The notes under the pieces were generated by a model. It was given only the letters and a program-made list of their open reading frames with translations. It made no database searches and had not been told where the DNA came from. Of a DNA stretch of 64,000 bases, positions 48,101-60,062 are shown one piece after another; within the stretch, counting starts at the first letter, position 1; each line of letters begins with the position of its first letter. Source of the stretch: Tethya wilhelma (Eukaryota > Porifera > Demospongiae > Tethyida > Tethyidae); NCBI GenBank assembly GCA_964030475.1, contig CAXIPT010000001.1, positions 10,721,593-10,785,592 on the forward strand. The letters are read 5' to 3'. The translations under genes were made by a program, and so were the position numbers.

Positions 48101-49454
48101 TCATGCTTGAATCCTTGTGAACAACCTGAACAGGTAGGTAAAATACCTCATCTGGTGACTTCTCTAGATCAACTTGTGGTACTTGCTCGGCATGTTGGTA
48201 TATGAAGTACTCGTCCATGACTTTAGAAACTTCCTCAGCCTGACCTTTGGCCTGCATTGACTTCTCGAATGAGATTAAACGATGTACTGCCTGTGACCGA
48301 GACTCTCCTAGTTCACCAGTAGTGGATCGCTTAGGAAGGGGTACTACAAATCTACCATCAGGGTCTCTTGAGTGATTGTTGCGGAAGTGAGACATGACAG
48401 CACGCTCTTCTGGGGACATCGTACTGTCGGCAATGAATCTCTCCTCGATCTCCCAAAAACGGCGCAAGACTTCATCTCCAGCTTGCACGGACACATGATG
48501 AGAAGTGATAGCATGTGATTCAGAGTGACCAGTGCTGCCAGCTAGAACCCAACCAAATTCTGTCTCGATTGCAGTCGGAGAGTCACGACATCCTCTCCGC
48601 CGGCCCTGACGCACAACATCTACAAAGGTCTCCACTCCTAGTAACATATCTATCCTGCCAGGTTTGTTGAAATCTGGATCTGCAAAACGTAATCCCTTGA
48701 TATGATCCCATTCACTATGGACAGACACTGGCGAGACTGGCAAGTGGCATGTTACGTGAGGCACAACAATAGCACTCACTTCAAACTTCTTGGAGGGAGA
48801 GTGTATGGATGCTATCTTGAACCTTGTAGCTAACGGGGTGGAGTTACCTGACGAGAGACCAGTTATCCCACAGATCTTTGCATCCTGTGGATAGCGACGA
48901 AGTAGAAGAGATTGAGCAACTCTCTCGGTGACGAACGATGCAGATGACCCCGATTCTAAGAGTGCACGAACTTTTGTTACACCATGAGGTGCCTCTACAA
49001 AAACTTGACAAGTCATCAACAACAGATTTGATTGCATCTGTACTGATGCATGATTACTGAGGGCCACCGTAGAGTTAAATGTGACTTGGGCACTGGGCTT
49101 AGAGGGTTTACTATCAACATGCAACAAAGAGTGATGGGGTCGTTGGCAATGCTTACAATGATGCAGCGACTTACATTCCTTGACAAAATGCCCAGGACAG
49201 AGGCAGTTAAGGCAACAGTCATTTGCTTTCAACAAGGAAACCATTTCATCATGGGACATAGATCTAAATTTAGAACAAGAATACAAAGGATGTTTCTCAC
49301 CTTTGCATGCCACACAGCCTTCGTCACTCTTCCGAGTGCTCACTGCAAGTGACGGGAACATCTTGGTTTTGGTAGTGGAGTAGCTTGCTTTAGATGGTTT
49401 CTTTTCTTGTACAGAAACCTCCGCGGCTTGAGCACATAGATCTAAGAAGCCCAA
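45163..49454 (-). pseudogene. BEL/Pao pol polyprotein, interrupted
   Basis: Order on the minus strand: CCHC-like cysteine cluster (CCLNCLCPGHFVKEC) at the end of gag; aspartic protease with LLESGSSASFV, where the usual Asp is Glu; reverse transcriptase with the YVDD box (about 47740); RNase H; an HHCC-type integrase zinc region; the integrase core (SDHSSNF, then the conserved Glu region); and a C-terminal DUF5641-like region to 45163. Breaks: a frameshift near 47870-47960 inside reverse transcriptase, a TGA near 46903 and a TAA near 46029. Each domain is otherwise readable, which suggests moderate age. Confidence 0.92.
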
Positions 49455-50577
49455 CAGCTCCTTGCAGTCTGGGACATCATTATGCTCCTACTGTGGCATT
49501 GCCATTCAAACATTGTGTTAGCATCGAGCTTTAATTCGAGAAGAGACGTGATGAATTGTGGCGGAAGTTCATACTCCAACGATTGTAGAGCTCGTAGGTG
49601 CTGAACTACCGTGTCATGAAGGATACGGAGCTCTTTTCCATTCCCTTCCTTGAGACTTGGAGCATCTATGATTCGACGTACATTAGTCTGGTGGATTAGT
49701 TGGAGACGATTGTATCGTGCTTGAAGGCATTTGATTGCCTCTTCATAATGCTCTCCAGACTTGGTCAGACCTTCTATGGTGCGTTTGGCAGTGTTGTCCT
49801 TGAGGGTGTTCTGCAGGTACACCATCTTCTCAGTGGGTGTGAGGTCTGATCTGTCATGAATGGAGGATTGGAACTGATCCGAAAATGATCTCCATTTCAA
49901 TATGTCACCATCGAACGTGGGTACCTCCAGCTTCGGGAGCTTGGCTCCCGCTGCCTTGGGTGCAATGGTAGCGTGAGTATCAACTGTGGGATGTAGGCGT
50001 TTCTTGACAGCTAAGGAACATCTAAAGATGGATTGTTCAACCATGTCTTGTATGGCTGGTAGAGGGTCTTCAGGTGCCAACTCCACGAGGCTTGGACGTC
50101 TTTCAACTCGGTCTTCAAGTCTGCGACCTGTTCGGCATACTGTTCAATAGTGCATACGCCATCTTCATCATCCGTGGTGACTTCATTGATCGCCCCTTCG
50201 ATGGTGGTTAGCTTTTCTTGTAATCTTGCAAGACGACGGGTCTCTGATTTCTCGAGATCATGAGTTGACGATGGGGTGAGAGAGGAGACTAACTGTTGAA
50301 TACGAACTGATAGTTCGCTAATGACATCGTCATGATCGTCGAGGGTCTGCTGTTCAGTGCCTAAAGCTTCTTCTCCATCAGTAAGATCAATGATGGCAAG
50401 GTGATGTGTCTTAAAATCAGCATCCAGGGTGCTTAGCTTAGTTGCCAGTCCTTGGGCAACGTGAATGGTGTTGGGATTCTCCCTACTCGCTTCCAAATCT
50501 GCTATCTTGGTGCCTAGCTTCGTCAGAGATGCACAGGTTACACCTCTTCTCTTCTTGTGAAAGTTCAGTTCAGTCAT
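49442..50577 (-). pseudogene. BEL/Pao gag, frameshifted
   Basis: The N-terminal 188 codons (50577-50011) form a helical, coiled-coil-like region; the reading frame then changes near 50080 into the capsid-like part, which has the Pao-type LPKLEVPTFDG and WRSFSDQFQSSIH motifs. A stop near 49475 separates it from the zinc-finger part. Start chosen at the first ATG after the primer site. Confidence 0.85.
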
Positions 50578-50730
50578 AACTGTTTTCGATGTGTAGCATA
50601 CCCGACGGCACGTGATCGGGTCGACAAACTAAGATCGAGAGAAGGAACCACAAAAGAATGAGACAAGCTTTCCAACGAGAGAAACGTATCGCAAAACTAG
50701 TTCAACTTGCTATCTGGCTCAAAGGACCAA

Positions 50731-50913
50731 TGTTAATGAGATTTCTCTGTTGGATGCAACCAGATTCATGCAACCCGATTTAAACTAACATCTTTACAAT
50801 TTTTTACAATGCTTGTTCTAATTATACGAAAAGCAAAAATTAAACAGTGTAACAAATGAAATTAACAACCAGTACCAAATACAATAGCAGTAAGAGTTAG
50901 TCAGGCACATACA
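50731..50913 (-). repeat. BEL/Pao 5' LTR
   Basis: 183 bp, upstream of gag. The adjoining minus-strand sequence TTGGTCCTTTGAGCCAG (50714-50730) is the candidate primer binding site. Confidence 0.9.
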
Positions 50914-51198
50914 GTCTTTGAGATATGGCATGAGAAGATAGAAGAAGAAGAAGAAGAAGAAGATGGAGAAAATTAGAGGTTTGGCATACTTTAGTTGGGT
51001 ACTTTAGCGATGGTTTTAGGCCATGTTTTTGGGCTCATTAGAAAGAGAAAGAGCTAAATAGTAGCTTAAGAAGCCTTTTAGAGCCAGGTGCTCAGTTTTT
51101 GCAGAGTTATTCTCGTGAATATTTGTATAGCGCTAATGGACCATCCGTGCCATTCCTATGTACCCAGTACTACCGTACTGGGAATATAGACATACCAA

Positions 51199-51991
51199 TT
51201 TTCTCCTTGTTGACACATGTACATACATCACAAGTAAGAGAATCATCACCACATCGAGCCCATGATGGTCCGAAAAGGTCTAACAACCATTTTCAATGAC
51301 ATAAAGTGACATTTTCCAAATATTTTCCAACTGCGGCCACATCATGGTCTCTTACATTGGATGCGTGCCTCTCTCTTTAACGGCCATTCAGTTCATCTTC
51401 AAAAATACTGTTGATTGAGCTTACTTTCCACTTCTTCCTCCTCTTCCACTTTCTTGAAAATAATCATCAATCGATTGAGGGGCACCATAATGGATAACAG
51501 TGTTTACATTTTCAGATTCACTCCCATTTTCAGAGCCTTTGTGGCAAACATAACCCGGACTACTCCATCAAAATCAGTGAGACTTGACAAAATAGTATGT
51601 TTGTTCTTGGCTGGTATACTTAGTGGAACATTCCAAACAATCAATTGCTACAAACTTTTGCAGATCTTTGGGGGGGTAGTATGAGTCATCTCCAAGTTTG
51701 TCAAGAAAATGGGCATATGGACGTGCACTCATATCCAGATGATCGTACGTGGACAATTGTTCTTTTGTGAAGTGAGGCACAAGGTAAGATCTTTGTCAAT
51801 TTCAGTAACATCGTAATATATGTTGGGACGGTCGGACGATGTACCTATAAACTCACAATTAGAGAGTGTCAATCACTTCTCTTTGAATACTCTGAGTCAC
51901 TGTAGCAGCAGATGCGACAAATGGCGTACCTAACGGGATAAGAGCATGAAGTTCATCGATTCGTCTATAAGCTGGACAGAAGTCGTGACAC
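51199..51991 (-). pseudogene. RecQ-like helicase motifs III-VI, inverted copy
   Basis: Same broken sequence as 36168-36960, read on the minus strand. The 5' half of the helicase is not present near this copy. Confidence 0.85.
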
Positions 51992-52050
51992 CTATAGAGA
52001 CAATATACAATTTGAAAGCATCCTGATATGAACTTAATAGTAACATAATT

Positions 52051-52746
52051 ACTCAGTGTAGTTAAGGACGCCTCAAATTTTAAGGAAGTTAAGGACATAA
52101 TTAAAGGTTTACCCCTTCGTGTTTTAACTATACTTGGTGACTGGAAGACCAAACTTAATAAACATTGTATTTTTATTGTATTGGATATAAATTGTGAAAA
52201 TAAAAATGAAATAACACTTGTGGGCGGGGCTACAGACAAAAATACATACTTTTCTGAATGCAGAGCTGAATGTTATTTCAAGAGGCAAATCTCCCACCTT
52301 ATCTAGTACATCTTAACCATAAAATATTAGATCTGCCCAGAAACTGGGGTACCCATAGAGAGAAATAATCAATAGCATATATAATTAGGTGTGCAATATT
52401 TAGAAATAGGCCTATTTCTCTCTGTTTCTACCAATAAAGTTTGTAAGACCAAGTTTCCAAGCAGATTCAAAATCTTGAAGATAAATACAATATTCTGACA
52501 AAATATGACATTGTGAAAATAAATATCCAGCTCTGCATCTTTGCATTAAGGTCCTACAAAGAGGACATCATCCTGTCCCACCCCTGCGGGTCGCATGACA
52601 TTCACACTTGAAAATATTTTCTATCCGTGATTGGTCAAACAATCAATGGATGTAAAGTTTTAGTGAATATAATAAATTCCTGAAGAGATATCTAAACTAC
52701 AAATTGTACATTATTAAAAGTTGAGGCAGCCTTAACTACACTGAGT
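52051..52746. mobile_element. ACTCAGTG TIR element, inverted copy
   Basis: Counterpart of 35413-36108 within the inverted arm. Confidence 0.85.
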
Positions 52747-53609
52747 ATTCCCAGTATGGTAGTACAGGGTACATAGGAATGGCAGGGATGGCCCATTAGC
52801 GCAATTCAAATATTCACATGAATAACTCCGCAAAAAACTGAGTGCTTGCCACTAAAAGACTTCAAAAGCTACTATTTAGCTTATTCTCTTTCTAACAAGC
52901 CTAAAAACAAGTCCTAAAACTACCCTAAGGTACCAAACTAAACCTCCAAGTTTCTCCATCTTCTTCTGGTTATTATTCTATGTTGGCTCGATGTTTCTCC
53001 AAGACCATTCACTTTTAGAAGCTGGTTCTTAAATGAATAAACTTAGTTTCCTTGTCTTCACTCACTTTTGGTATCAGTTTTCCGTGTATCTTGTTGGGTG
53101 GCTAGATGAAAAGCGTCTTCTCCGTATGGCAGCCATTCTATTTTATGCTCATGCATAATTCAAATTGACGACCCTTTTCCAGATGTAAGTGTGCATTATT
53201 TGGAATCTAAATATCAGCCTGCCTGGTTTACCTAAATATTTCTGAGCTCTCTCTTTCATTCTTCAACATTTAGGAGAATAGACTATTTTGTGACACTTCC
53301 CAGGCAAAAAAGTCTTGCAAGTAATAAGCAAGTTTTTTTTGCAAGTTTTTTCATTTTTTGCAAGAAAGTGCAAGAAATTGGCCAAATTTCTTGCACTTCT
53401 TGCAAGAACCTACAAATTTCAAAGTTTAAATTTTAACACCAGTCCATTCTTGCCAAAGTTTCGATTACAATGCAGTAATCATCAACAAGGCTGTATGGTC
53501 TACAATGCAGTAGACACAATCCATGTTTAAAAAACACGAATTCTCCACCAGAGGGGGAGGGCCATTGCACTAGCGGCCAACCGGTTCAGCACAATGGGCA
53601 ATGGATGTT

Positions 53610-54100
53610 TAGACCACAAAAATGTCGATCAACACCAAAGTGTACTAGGCACAGACAGAGCCCTGAGTGATGGGTTGTACCCATGCAGATCAATCTCACC
53701 AACTGGGTGCGAGCCATATGCCACCACTAGTACTACTTGAGCAAAGGAATGTTAATTGGGAGAAGCTTGACAATCCAAGACAACCAAGGTGACTTAATCG
53801 AATTAATGACCTGAGGTTATTGCAAGCTCAAACACAAATGTTGACAGCACAAACTCAGGCAGCTGCTGTTCAGACACTGCCCCCTTTACTCCTTTTCACC
53901 GGTGAAGAGACTGATAAATGTGGAAGACAGCTTTGAGAGGTGGATCGAGCTGTTTCATGAGTGTGCACAATTGGTCCAGGAGTAATGGACAGAGGAGCAA
54001 AGACTTTCAACTAAAGCCGTTGTTGAATTCCTGTATTCAGTGATGTCTGCTGACCCAATTAAGGAGAGTGTTGAGCACAGATAGAGCATTAATTTTTATA
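53610..54100 (+). pseudogene. Ty3-type gag remnant
   Basis: After a non-coding leader, a plus-strand reading gives LLQAQTQMLTAQTQAAAVQT, LPPLLLFTGEE, then frameshifted remnants of a FERWIE-like and EEQRL-like segment. This is the beginning of a capsid region as in sponge and cnidarian Ty3-type elements (inference from pattern). It contains several stops. Confidence 0.6.
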
Positions 54101-55376
54101 GTTGCTTATACTCACCAAAGTGCCTGGTGAAGGCATCCAACATGGAACTAACTCAGTTAGAAAATACTAATTGTATAGAAGTGATTCACTCAGCTATAAT
54201 TATGATGCACAGGTGTGTTATTAATAGAAGAACCCCCAAATGATGGGTTGCATCAAGTGTCTTCACTTTGTTATACCCACAAGGGTACCATTTCCTGGTT
54301 TTGTAAATACGTGTAATACTCTACTGGAAGTGACCGACTCTCCTTTATAACAAGCACTGCTGATTGGTCAATGTTCTGTTCATCATGATAGTGCCTCTTC
54401 TTATTATTGGCAAAGTAAACAACTAATGTTATTATCGCTTGCAATTCAATCTTAACAGCTGGCAGTGCAAATTCTATGTCCAGCTGGTCAAGTAGTAACT
54501 GTTCATTAATGAGTAGATCTGATGGATTGAGAAAGATTTAAACTATATATAGTGGATGCATTGTACAGATATTGCCCACTGTGCCAAATATTTTGGGGGA
54601 ATCTAGGAAGGCAATGTATACGTAGGCTTTGGACTAAATTCCCTCCTGCACTATAAATTTAAAGTGCAAGCAACAAGTGGTTTTGAGTCAACTTTATTTG
54701 TACCTAGAAAGTTCTCAGCAAAGCCTGCAAGAAGCAGAGTTGATAAGTTTTTAGAGAATTGACACCACTTTTATTTATTAAAGCTTTGTTCATCAGCCAT
54801 AATAAATAACTGAAAGGGTGAGAACCATAAGCAGAGTGGCCTAACTTGATCATGACCCCCTGCATGAGTTGACCCCCTAAACTTGATCTAAAATAGTACA
54901 TAATTGTGCTTCAGAGCTGAAGATTTTTCAGTAATAATGGTAGGGTCTTTTTTTGTTGATTTTTTAAAGTTTTAAGGCAATTTCCCAGCATGCATCAAAA
55001 GCAATCATAATGATGAGATGCATTGTGTAATACAATCCAATGCCGGATTGATCCATACGTATACAATGTACATCATATAAAGAACTCCAGCCCATTAATT
55101 ATGTAAATTATAATAATGCACATGCATGGTGATATACACGTATCTTTTAACACTTTACATAACTGATATAAACCTAAATCTAATTATTATATAGACCTTA
55201 TTAATATGCATGCGTGCCGGCGCCAGTACGAGTTATACTTATAATTACATGCATGTATATGCATGCATTTTTATATAGTTCAAAACAATTACAATATTAT
55301 ACCTTTTGATCATTTTAAATTTTTTTTATTTGAAACAAAGAAATTAGTTAGTGCACATTCCATATAAAAAATAATG
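54101..55376. other. Intergenic, no confident gene
   Basis: AT-rich, with ATGCATGC-rich words near 55200-55270. Nothing coding recognised. It includes the 3' flank of the Roc-COR-Death gene. Confidence 0.5.
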
Positions 55377-58003
55377 CTAACAGTGTAGAGACTTTATCTG
55401 CTCAGCTAATGATCTTTCATCAATGTCCTCAAGAGCACTACACAACTTGCTCCACGAGGCTCCTCGGTCATTGTCAAGCCACACACTAATCAGTTCATTT
55501 CTCCGCCTTCTAATGTGAGGGTAGTCCCCTTCAATCATGTCTAATTGAGACTTCTGGAGTCCCAAGGCCACTCCCAGAGAGTGCCAGTCAGCGAGAGTCT
55601 TGAGAGCAGCACTCACATTGGAGAAGGTCAGAGAGGAGGAGGAGGAGGCTAGATTAGGAGAAAGGGAAGGAATGAATAAGCTCAGTGTAACACTATGTAT
55701 GAAAACCATTATACATGCAGCAGCTGGATTATGAATCATTAAGATCATGAAAAAAAAAAGATAGGGATAAAAAATATATACCTGAAAGATTAGTTGAATT
55801 GGCTTTCTCTATGGGTATAGTCTCTGATATATGAGAACCCTCTCCACAAGTTGCAAGATTTTGATTCTAAAAGAGAAAATAGCAAAAATGACAGATGTAA
55901 GCATGTAGTAAATAAAGCAGGAGAAACTGTATGTGTATACCTCATCAAACCAGAACTGGTGTCCATCTGGAAGAGCCACTCTTTCTCCTGTCACTGTGTC
56001 CTTCAAGTTAACTGGTACACCATTATCGAAATTTATCGTGGCCAAATGAATATCACTTTTAGTTACAAGTTCAAATCCAAAAACAGGATATGCTTTCACA
56101 GAGTAGTTGAGAGCTTCAATGACTTTGCCTATGCTCTCGTGGACACAGTGACGGACATGACAACACACTCGACCAAGAGTTTGCATACGTTTTTTATGAA
56201 ATGAAGATACGAGATCGATTCGGATGTACTGTGATTGAAGACGAAAGCGAAAGGAGTCGTAAGGACCGACTGCCATTTGGATCTGGTTTCGATAGATCTT
56301 GTCTTGCTCCAACCTCCAGTTAAACTCTCCTTTGACTGACATCAGACATACCACGAGTGAGCCAAACACTCCTCTTGGACAGTAGCCGCTGTTGAAGATA
56401 ACAAGCAAAGAAGGGACCTCTGTACCTTCCTCTGAGTCTGGAGGTAGGTCAGCATGGGTCAGAGCACACGGGAGGAAATATTTAGTGACAGCACCATCTT
56501 CATAGAGAGCAGCCACGATATGAAGGTGTTCCAGGAGAGCAATGAACTTTGAACTCGACAGGATATCATTACCGGTAGAAATTTTTTCAAAAGCAGAAAG
56601 TGGAAAGATTCCTTTCTTTTGAAAATCATCAATGGTATGACTGAATGTGGCAGCCTTTTCAAATGTGAAGGTGTCCACAATAAGTTCAGTGACTTTGTCA
56701 AAGATGTACTGAGGGTCCTTGATGATGACGTCTTGAAGGGCGGGCACTGATTGGAAATGACGTATGGTACCGACACGTTGATGTAAGAACCAGAGGGCAT
56801 GATCCAAATCAACAGGTGATTTGATTCCACACTCTTTTCCCATCTCGAGACATTCCTCATAACTCATCACTCTCTTCTCACTTCGATTCAGGAGTATGCC
56901 CAGCATTAGCCAGGAGAAAGGTGTGCTAATGCGATAGAAAGGAGACTGGGCAATCTTCTCAACAGTGGCTCGAACCTTCTGGAAATCACCATCACCCTTA
57001 CTGGTGTTATCCACAGCATGGAGGAGTTGAGACTCAGAAGCAAAAACAACCATTCCTTCTCGAAATGCCTCAGTTGTCTTGACGATTTGTTGCAGTTCTG
57101 CGTCAATTTTAGCTATCTCTTCCCGCGGTGATTTCAGTTGATCCTTGTGTGTTCCTACAAACAGAATCTTTGGAGTGAGATCGTCCACAAACTGGCTTTG
57201 CATCCTTGTAGAGGCAACGCTGGCAAGAGACTGCCGGATCATCTCGGCCATCGAATAACTTGCTTCAAAAGGAACCACACACTTCCCAGTTTCTGGATGG
57301 AGGTATTCGATGGTGTACTTTTTGTAGAGGTCTTTGTCGAGTCTCAAGACCAGGAAGAAGAGAGCTGGTCCAGACACTAGAACAGGAAGGAGCTCTTGGA
57401 ATTCTGGTTGACCGCCAGTGTCGCTCATGTAGAGGGTCCATGTCTCCTCCATATAGCTGCTCAACTCCTCTAGAGTAAGGCTTTCAAGAGAAGAGCTGAT
57501 CACTTCCAGTGAGCGGGCATAGCGTGGGACCTCTACTTGTATTTCAGGATCAGTGACAACAACAGGCCGCGGAGATTTCTTAAAGATTTTTTGAACAATT
57601 GAAGTAAAGAAGGAGCGCTTTTCTTCTGGTACAGGTTTCCTTCTAACTGGTGGAGAGTCACTAGCTGTGGTTGTTTGCGTAGCAGGTGAGCTAGGAGGAG
57701 GAGGTTGAATTTTGCCAACAATTGCAGCCATTTCTGAATTAGGATCGTCCAGTTCCTTCCATATTCGTCCTGATACTTGACACATTGTGATCTCAACGTG
57801 AGCGACCTTTTCAGCTGCTCCAGTGCTCCCCCTGATAGTACGTATCTTCCTAGCTAGACGGTCTTTAAGAGAGCTTTTCCCAGAGCGAGGGAATCCAAAC
57901 AGGACTCCCTGAACGATGAGTTGGTCAGCAGAACCATTGTCCTGCATTGCTCGATTGCATGCCTTGAGGTGCTCCTCATCCTGTTTCTGTTTCTGTTTGA
58001 TTG
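55377..58003 (-). CDS. Roc-COR GTPase with C-terminal Death domain
   Basis: Three exons are clear: 55941-58003, 55782-55866, 55377-55648 (phases match). The large exon begins after a TGTGTTTAG acceptor (58004-58012). The first in-frame ATG lies at 57947, just before the P-loop, and could be the start; otherwise an upstream exon is missing. Using that ATG the protein is about 787 aa. The Roc GTPase has P-loop GFPRSGKSS, switch II DTGGQPEF and THKD for guanine recognition. Between P-loop and DTGGQ lies about 150 residues, far more than in ordinary Roc domains, with a PPPPSSP tract and a basic stretch. The COR region follows (about residues 330-700). The last exon encodes a six-helix Death domain (LADWHSLGVALGL...DNDRGASWSKLCSALEDI). 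Roc-COR proteins act as dimeric regulated GTPases; Death domains recruit partners in apoptosis or immunity. No LRR, ankyrin or kinase domain is visible. Confidence 0.85.
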
Positions 58004-58747
58004 CTAAACACACAACAGAATGTATAATGTTTACTGCAATGACAATGATACGTTTGTATGATCTAGTGGCAAACAAAATTTAATGCAACAATTAATACTC
58101 TGTATATAGACATTGCATTGCACAATGAAAAGGCAGAAACCTAAACGACTTGGCTTCAGAGGACTCAAGAGTGCAGGCATGCATTTGCTGGGCTGTAAGC
58201 TAGGGAGTTAAGATGATCAGCTATTTACTATTGAAATAATAATTGATCATTGTGAGGTACTGCAGACACGTATCAGACATATGCATGCCAACCCAGCAAT
58301 GGTGTATTTGTATCCTACCTCCCTTATACTCTGAGTTGGCTTCACAAACTACCACCTCTTGTGTACAAACACAACAAACCGTCTAGAATACAACCTTAAC
58401 TTGTTGCGGAATATAAAAATAGAAGCATGGAAACATGGAGGAAATGTACTATAGGGTATACCTGTATATGTTTTGTATCATCAAGCACTCACCCTTACTT
58501 CACAAGAGAAAGGGTCACAACTACAATTAAAGGATCTGGAAGGCAAAACAATACTTCAAGGATGCTAAATGTGTACAAGAGGACCTATGCATTCATTCTG
58601 AGTGTGATCAGGTCACTAAACACATCATGGTAGAGTTATAGCAACTGTAATATGTCAGCAGGGCCTCAGAGAATATGTACTCTCAATATATAGCATAGTT
58701 TTGTGGTCGATTACATGTGTGTAATGCTAAATAGGTGATTAAATGTC

Positions 58748-58778
58748 CACGTGTGTGTGTCTGTGCGTGTAAATAAGA

Positions 58779-58825
<47 letters not shown>

Positions 58826-58841
58826 TGTGTGCATGTGTGTT
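58748..58841. repeat. (GT)n microsatellite
   Basis: Interrupted GT tract, longest pure run about 38 bp. Confidence 0.95.
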
Positions 58842-59451
58842 ATTGCAAGGATATATACTATAAGCCCACTGTAATCTCACATGTCAAACCCATGCACTGT
58901 CTTGTTACTCAAATGAACATGACCAGATCGAAACCTTATATCTTATCTGTGCATTATACATGGGCTAATTAATACGTATACTTAATAATATGCGAGTATA
59001 ACGGCAAAATGCGCAATATAGGGCATAGTATGCAAATGTTTCCAAACATATAGTACTCAGGAAGAAACAAAAACATCTTGTATCATATGGGAAGCCATAC
59101 TTTCAAAGGTGCCAACATGAAAACATTAGTTGTATACTTATACTGACCGCACTCAACCTTCACAGGAAATCTGGTGGAATATACACAACATGTGAAAAAA
59201 AGCCAAGAACTATCCAGTGAAAAGAGACTCTAGTGCATGAGATTCTTCACAAGACAACCAGAAGACAATGCTAATGTGTTTTTTTTAGAAAATAGTCTTT
59301 TGTACCTGTTTCAAGTTCAAATTTTTAGTGTGCAAGTTGTCGCAATTTTCAGTGTCTTGACCTTAATTTTCCTAAAGTAAGCGCTTGAGCCTATACTATA
59401 CTCAAACTAGAAAGAAAGTAGTTAGAACTTGAAGTGCCATGATACAACTTG

Positions 59452-59549
59452 GTTAGAACATGCATGGCTTCTGCATGCTCTACTTTGAAATACACTCAAT
59501 ATTACTGAGTGTATTTCATGTATGAGCCCTGGTATAGGCATGTTCTAAC
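59452..59549. repeat. 98-bp palindrome
   Basis: GTTAGAACATGC at the left pairs with GCATGTTCTAAC at the right; an inner palindrome TGAAATACACTCA...TGAGTGTATTTCA is centred near 59500. A small hairpin MITE or a structured RNA are both possible. Confidence 0.7.
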
Positions 59550-60062
59550 ATAATATATAAAACTTCAAACATATTTGGAGTAACAAAACTTCATTTAACA
59601 TATATTATAGTTCCTATTAGTACCAATCACATCGGCAACATATCATTAACCCTTGGTGCACATGTGTGCACACCTAGGGTTACGGTAGTCGTTTTGTCTG
59701 TGTGTGTGTGTTCCAACAATATCTCAAGAACAACAGCTCCAGCCTTCAAAAGCGGCATACCAAGGTAAAATAATCGAGATTATCTAAGAGAATTACACAA
59801 AGAATTCTACAAAAGTTTGTACTTACTGAGATATGAAGCTTTTCAGCCTGTTCGAGCGCTAAGCTTCGAGGCCACACCCATAAGGCCATACAGTTGAAAT
59901 TTTGGAGAGCGAGCATGAGGGGCGAGCCTCATCGAGTCATATAGCGTAGATCGATATTGGAGGGTGAGCATGAGGGGCGTGCCTGAGCGAGTTCATATTT
60001 TAACATAGATAGCAGAGTATATATGGCCTGGGATCCTTACAAAGGTAGCAACTGCTGACTAT

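Larger units (their letters stand above)
44850..50913 (-). mobile_element. BEL/Pao LTR retrotransposon with both LTRs
   Basis: A 6,064-bp element. Both LTRs begin TGTTAATGAGATTTCTCTG on the plus strand and end GGCACATACA. A 5-bp target duplication GTCTT flanks it (44845-44849, 50914-50918). Coding runs on the minus strand from gag (50577) through protease, reverse transcriptase, RNase H and integrase to 45163. The LTRs differ by several indels and substitutions, and the polyprotein is broken at several points, so it is not a fresh insertion and cannot act alone. Confidence 0.95.
44500..51185. mobile_element. Long-TIR element arm split by BEL/Pao insertion
   Basis: From about 44500 to 44849 and again 50914-51185 the sequence matches the right arm of the element at 32770-35412 (same order: GAACACAGAGAACGAGAGGA, CCATATGGAG, AATGGTCTT, (AGA)n, terminal ACCGTACTGGGAAT). 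Removing the BEL element and one copy of its target duplication restores the arm. The left boundary is approximate and the opposite terminus was not found nearby. Confidence 0.75.
51053..53609. repeat. Inverted duplication, right arm
   Basis: Reverse complement of 34550-37106 over its full 2,557 bp. Unlike the left arm, this arm continues without a gap at its inner side into intact long-TIR sequence (51052 leftwards). Its outer end (53609) lies in the loop of the 398-bp hairpin and joins Ty3 gag-like sequence. Confidence 0.95.
58004..60062. other. Gene-poor region
   Basis: No coding family recognised. It contains a GT microsatellite, a 98-bp palindrome, and near 59900-60000 two direct copies of GAGCATGAGGGGCG separated by about 50 bp. 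An upstream exon of the Roc gene could hide here. Confidence 0.5.

Noticed and set aside
56459..57796. Additional minus-strand frames in the Roc-COR-Death exon
   Set aside because: Shadow frames of the real 755-codon frame, which has the GTPase motifs.
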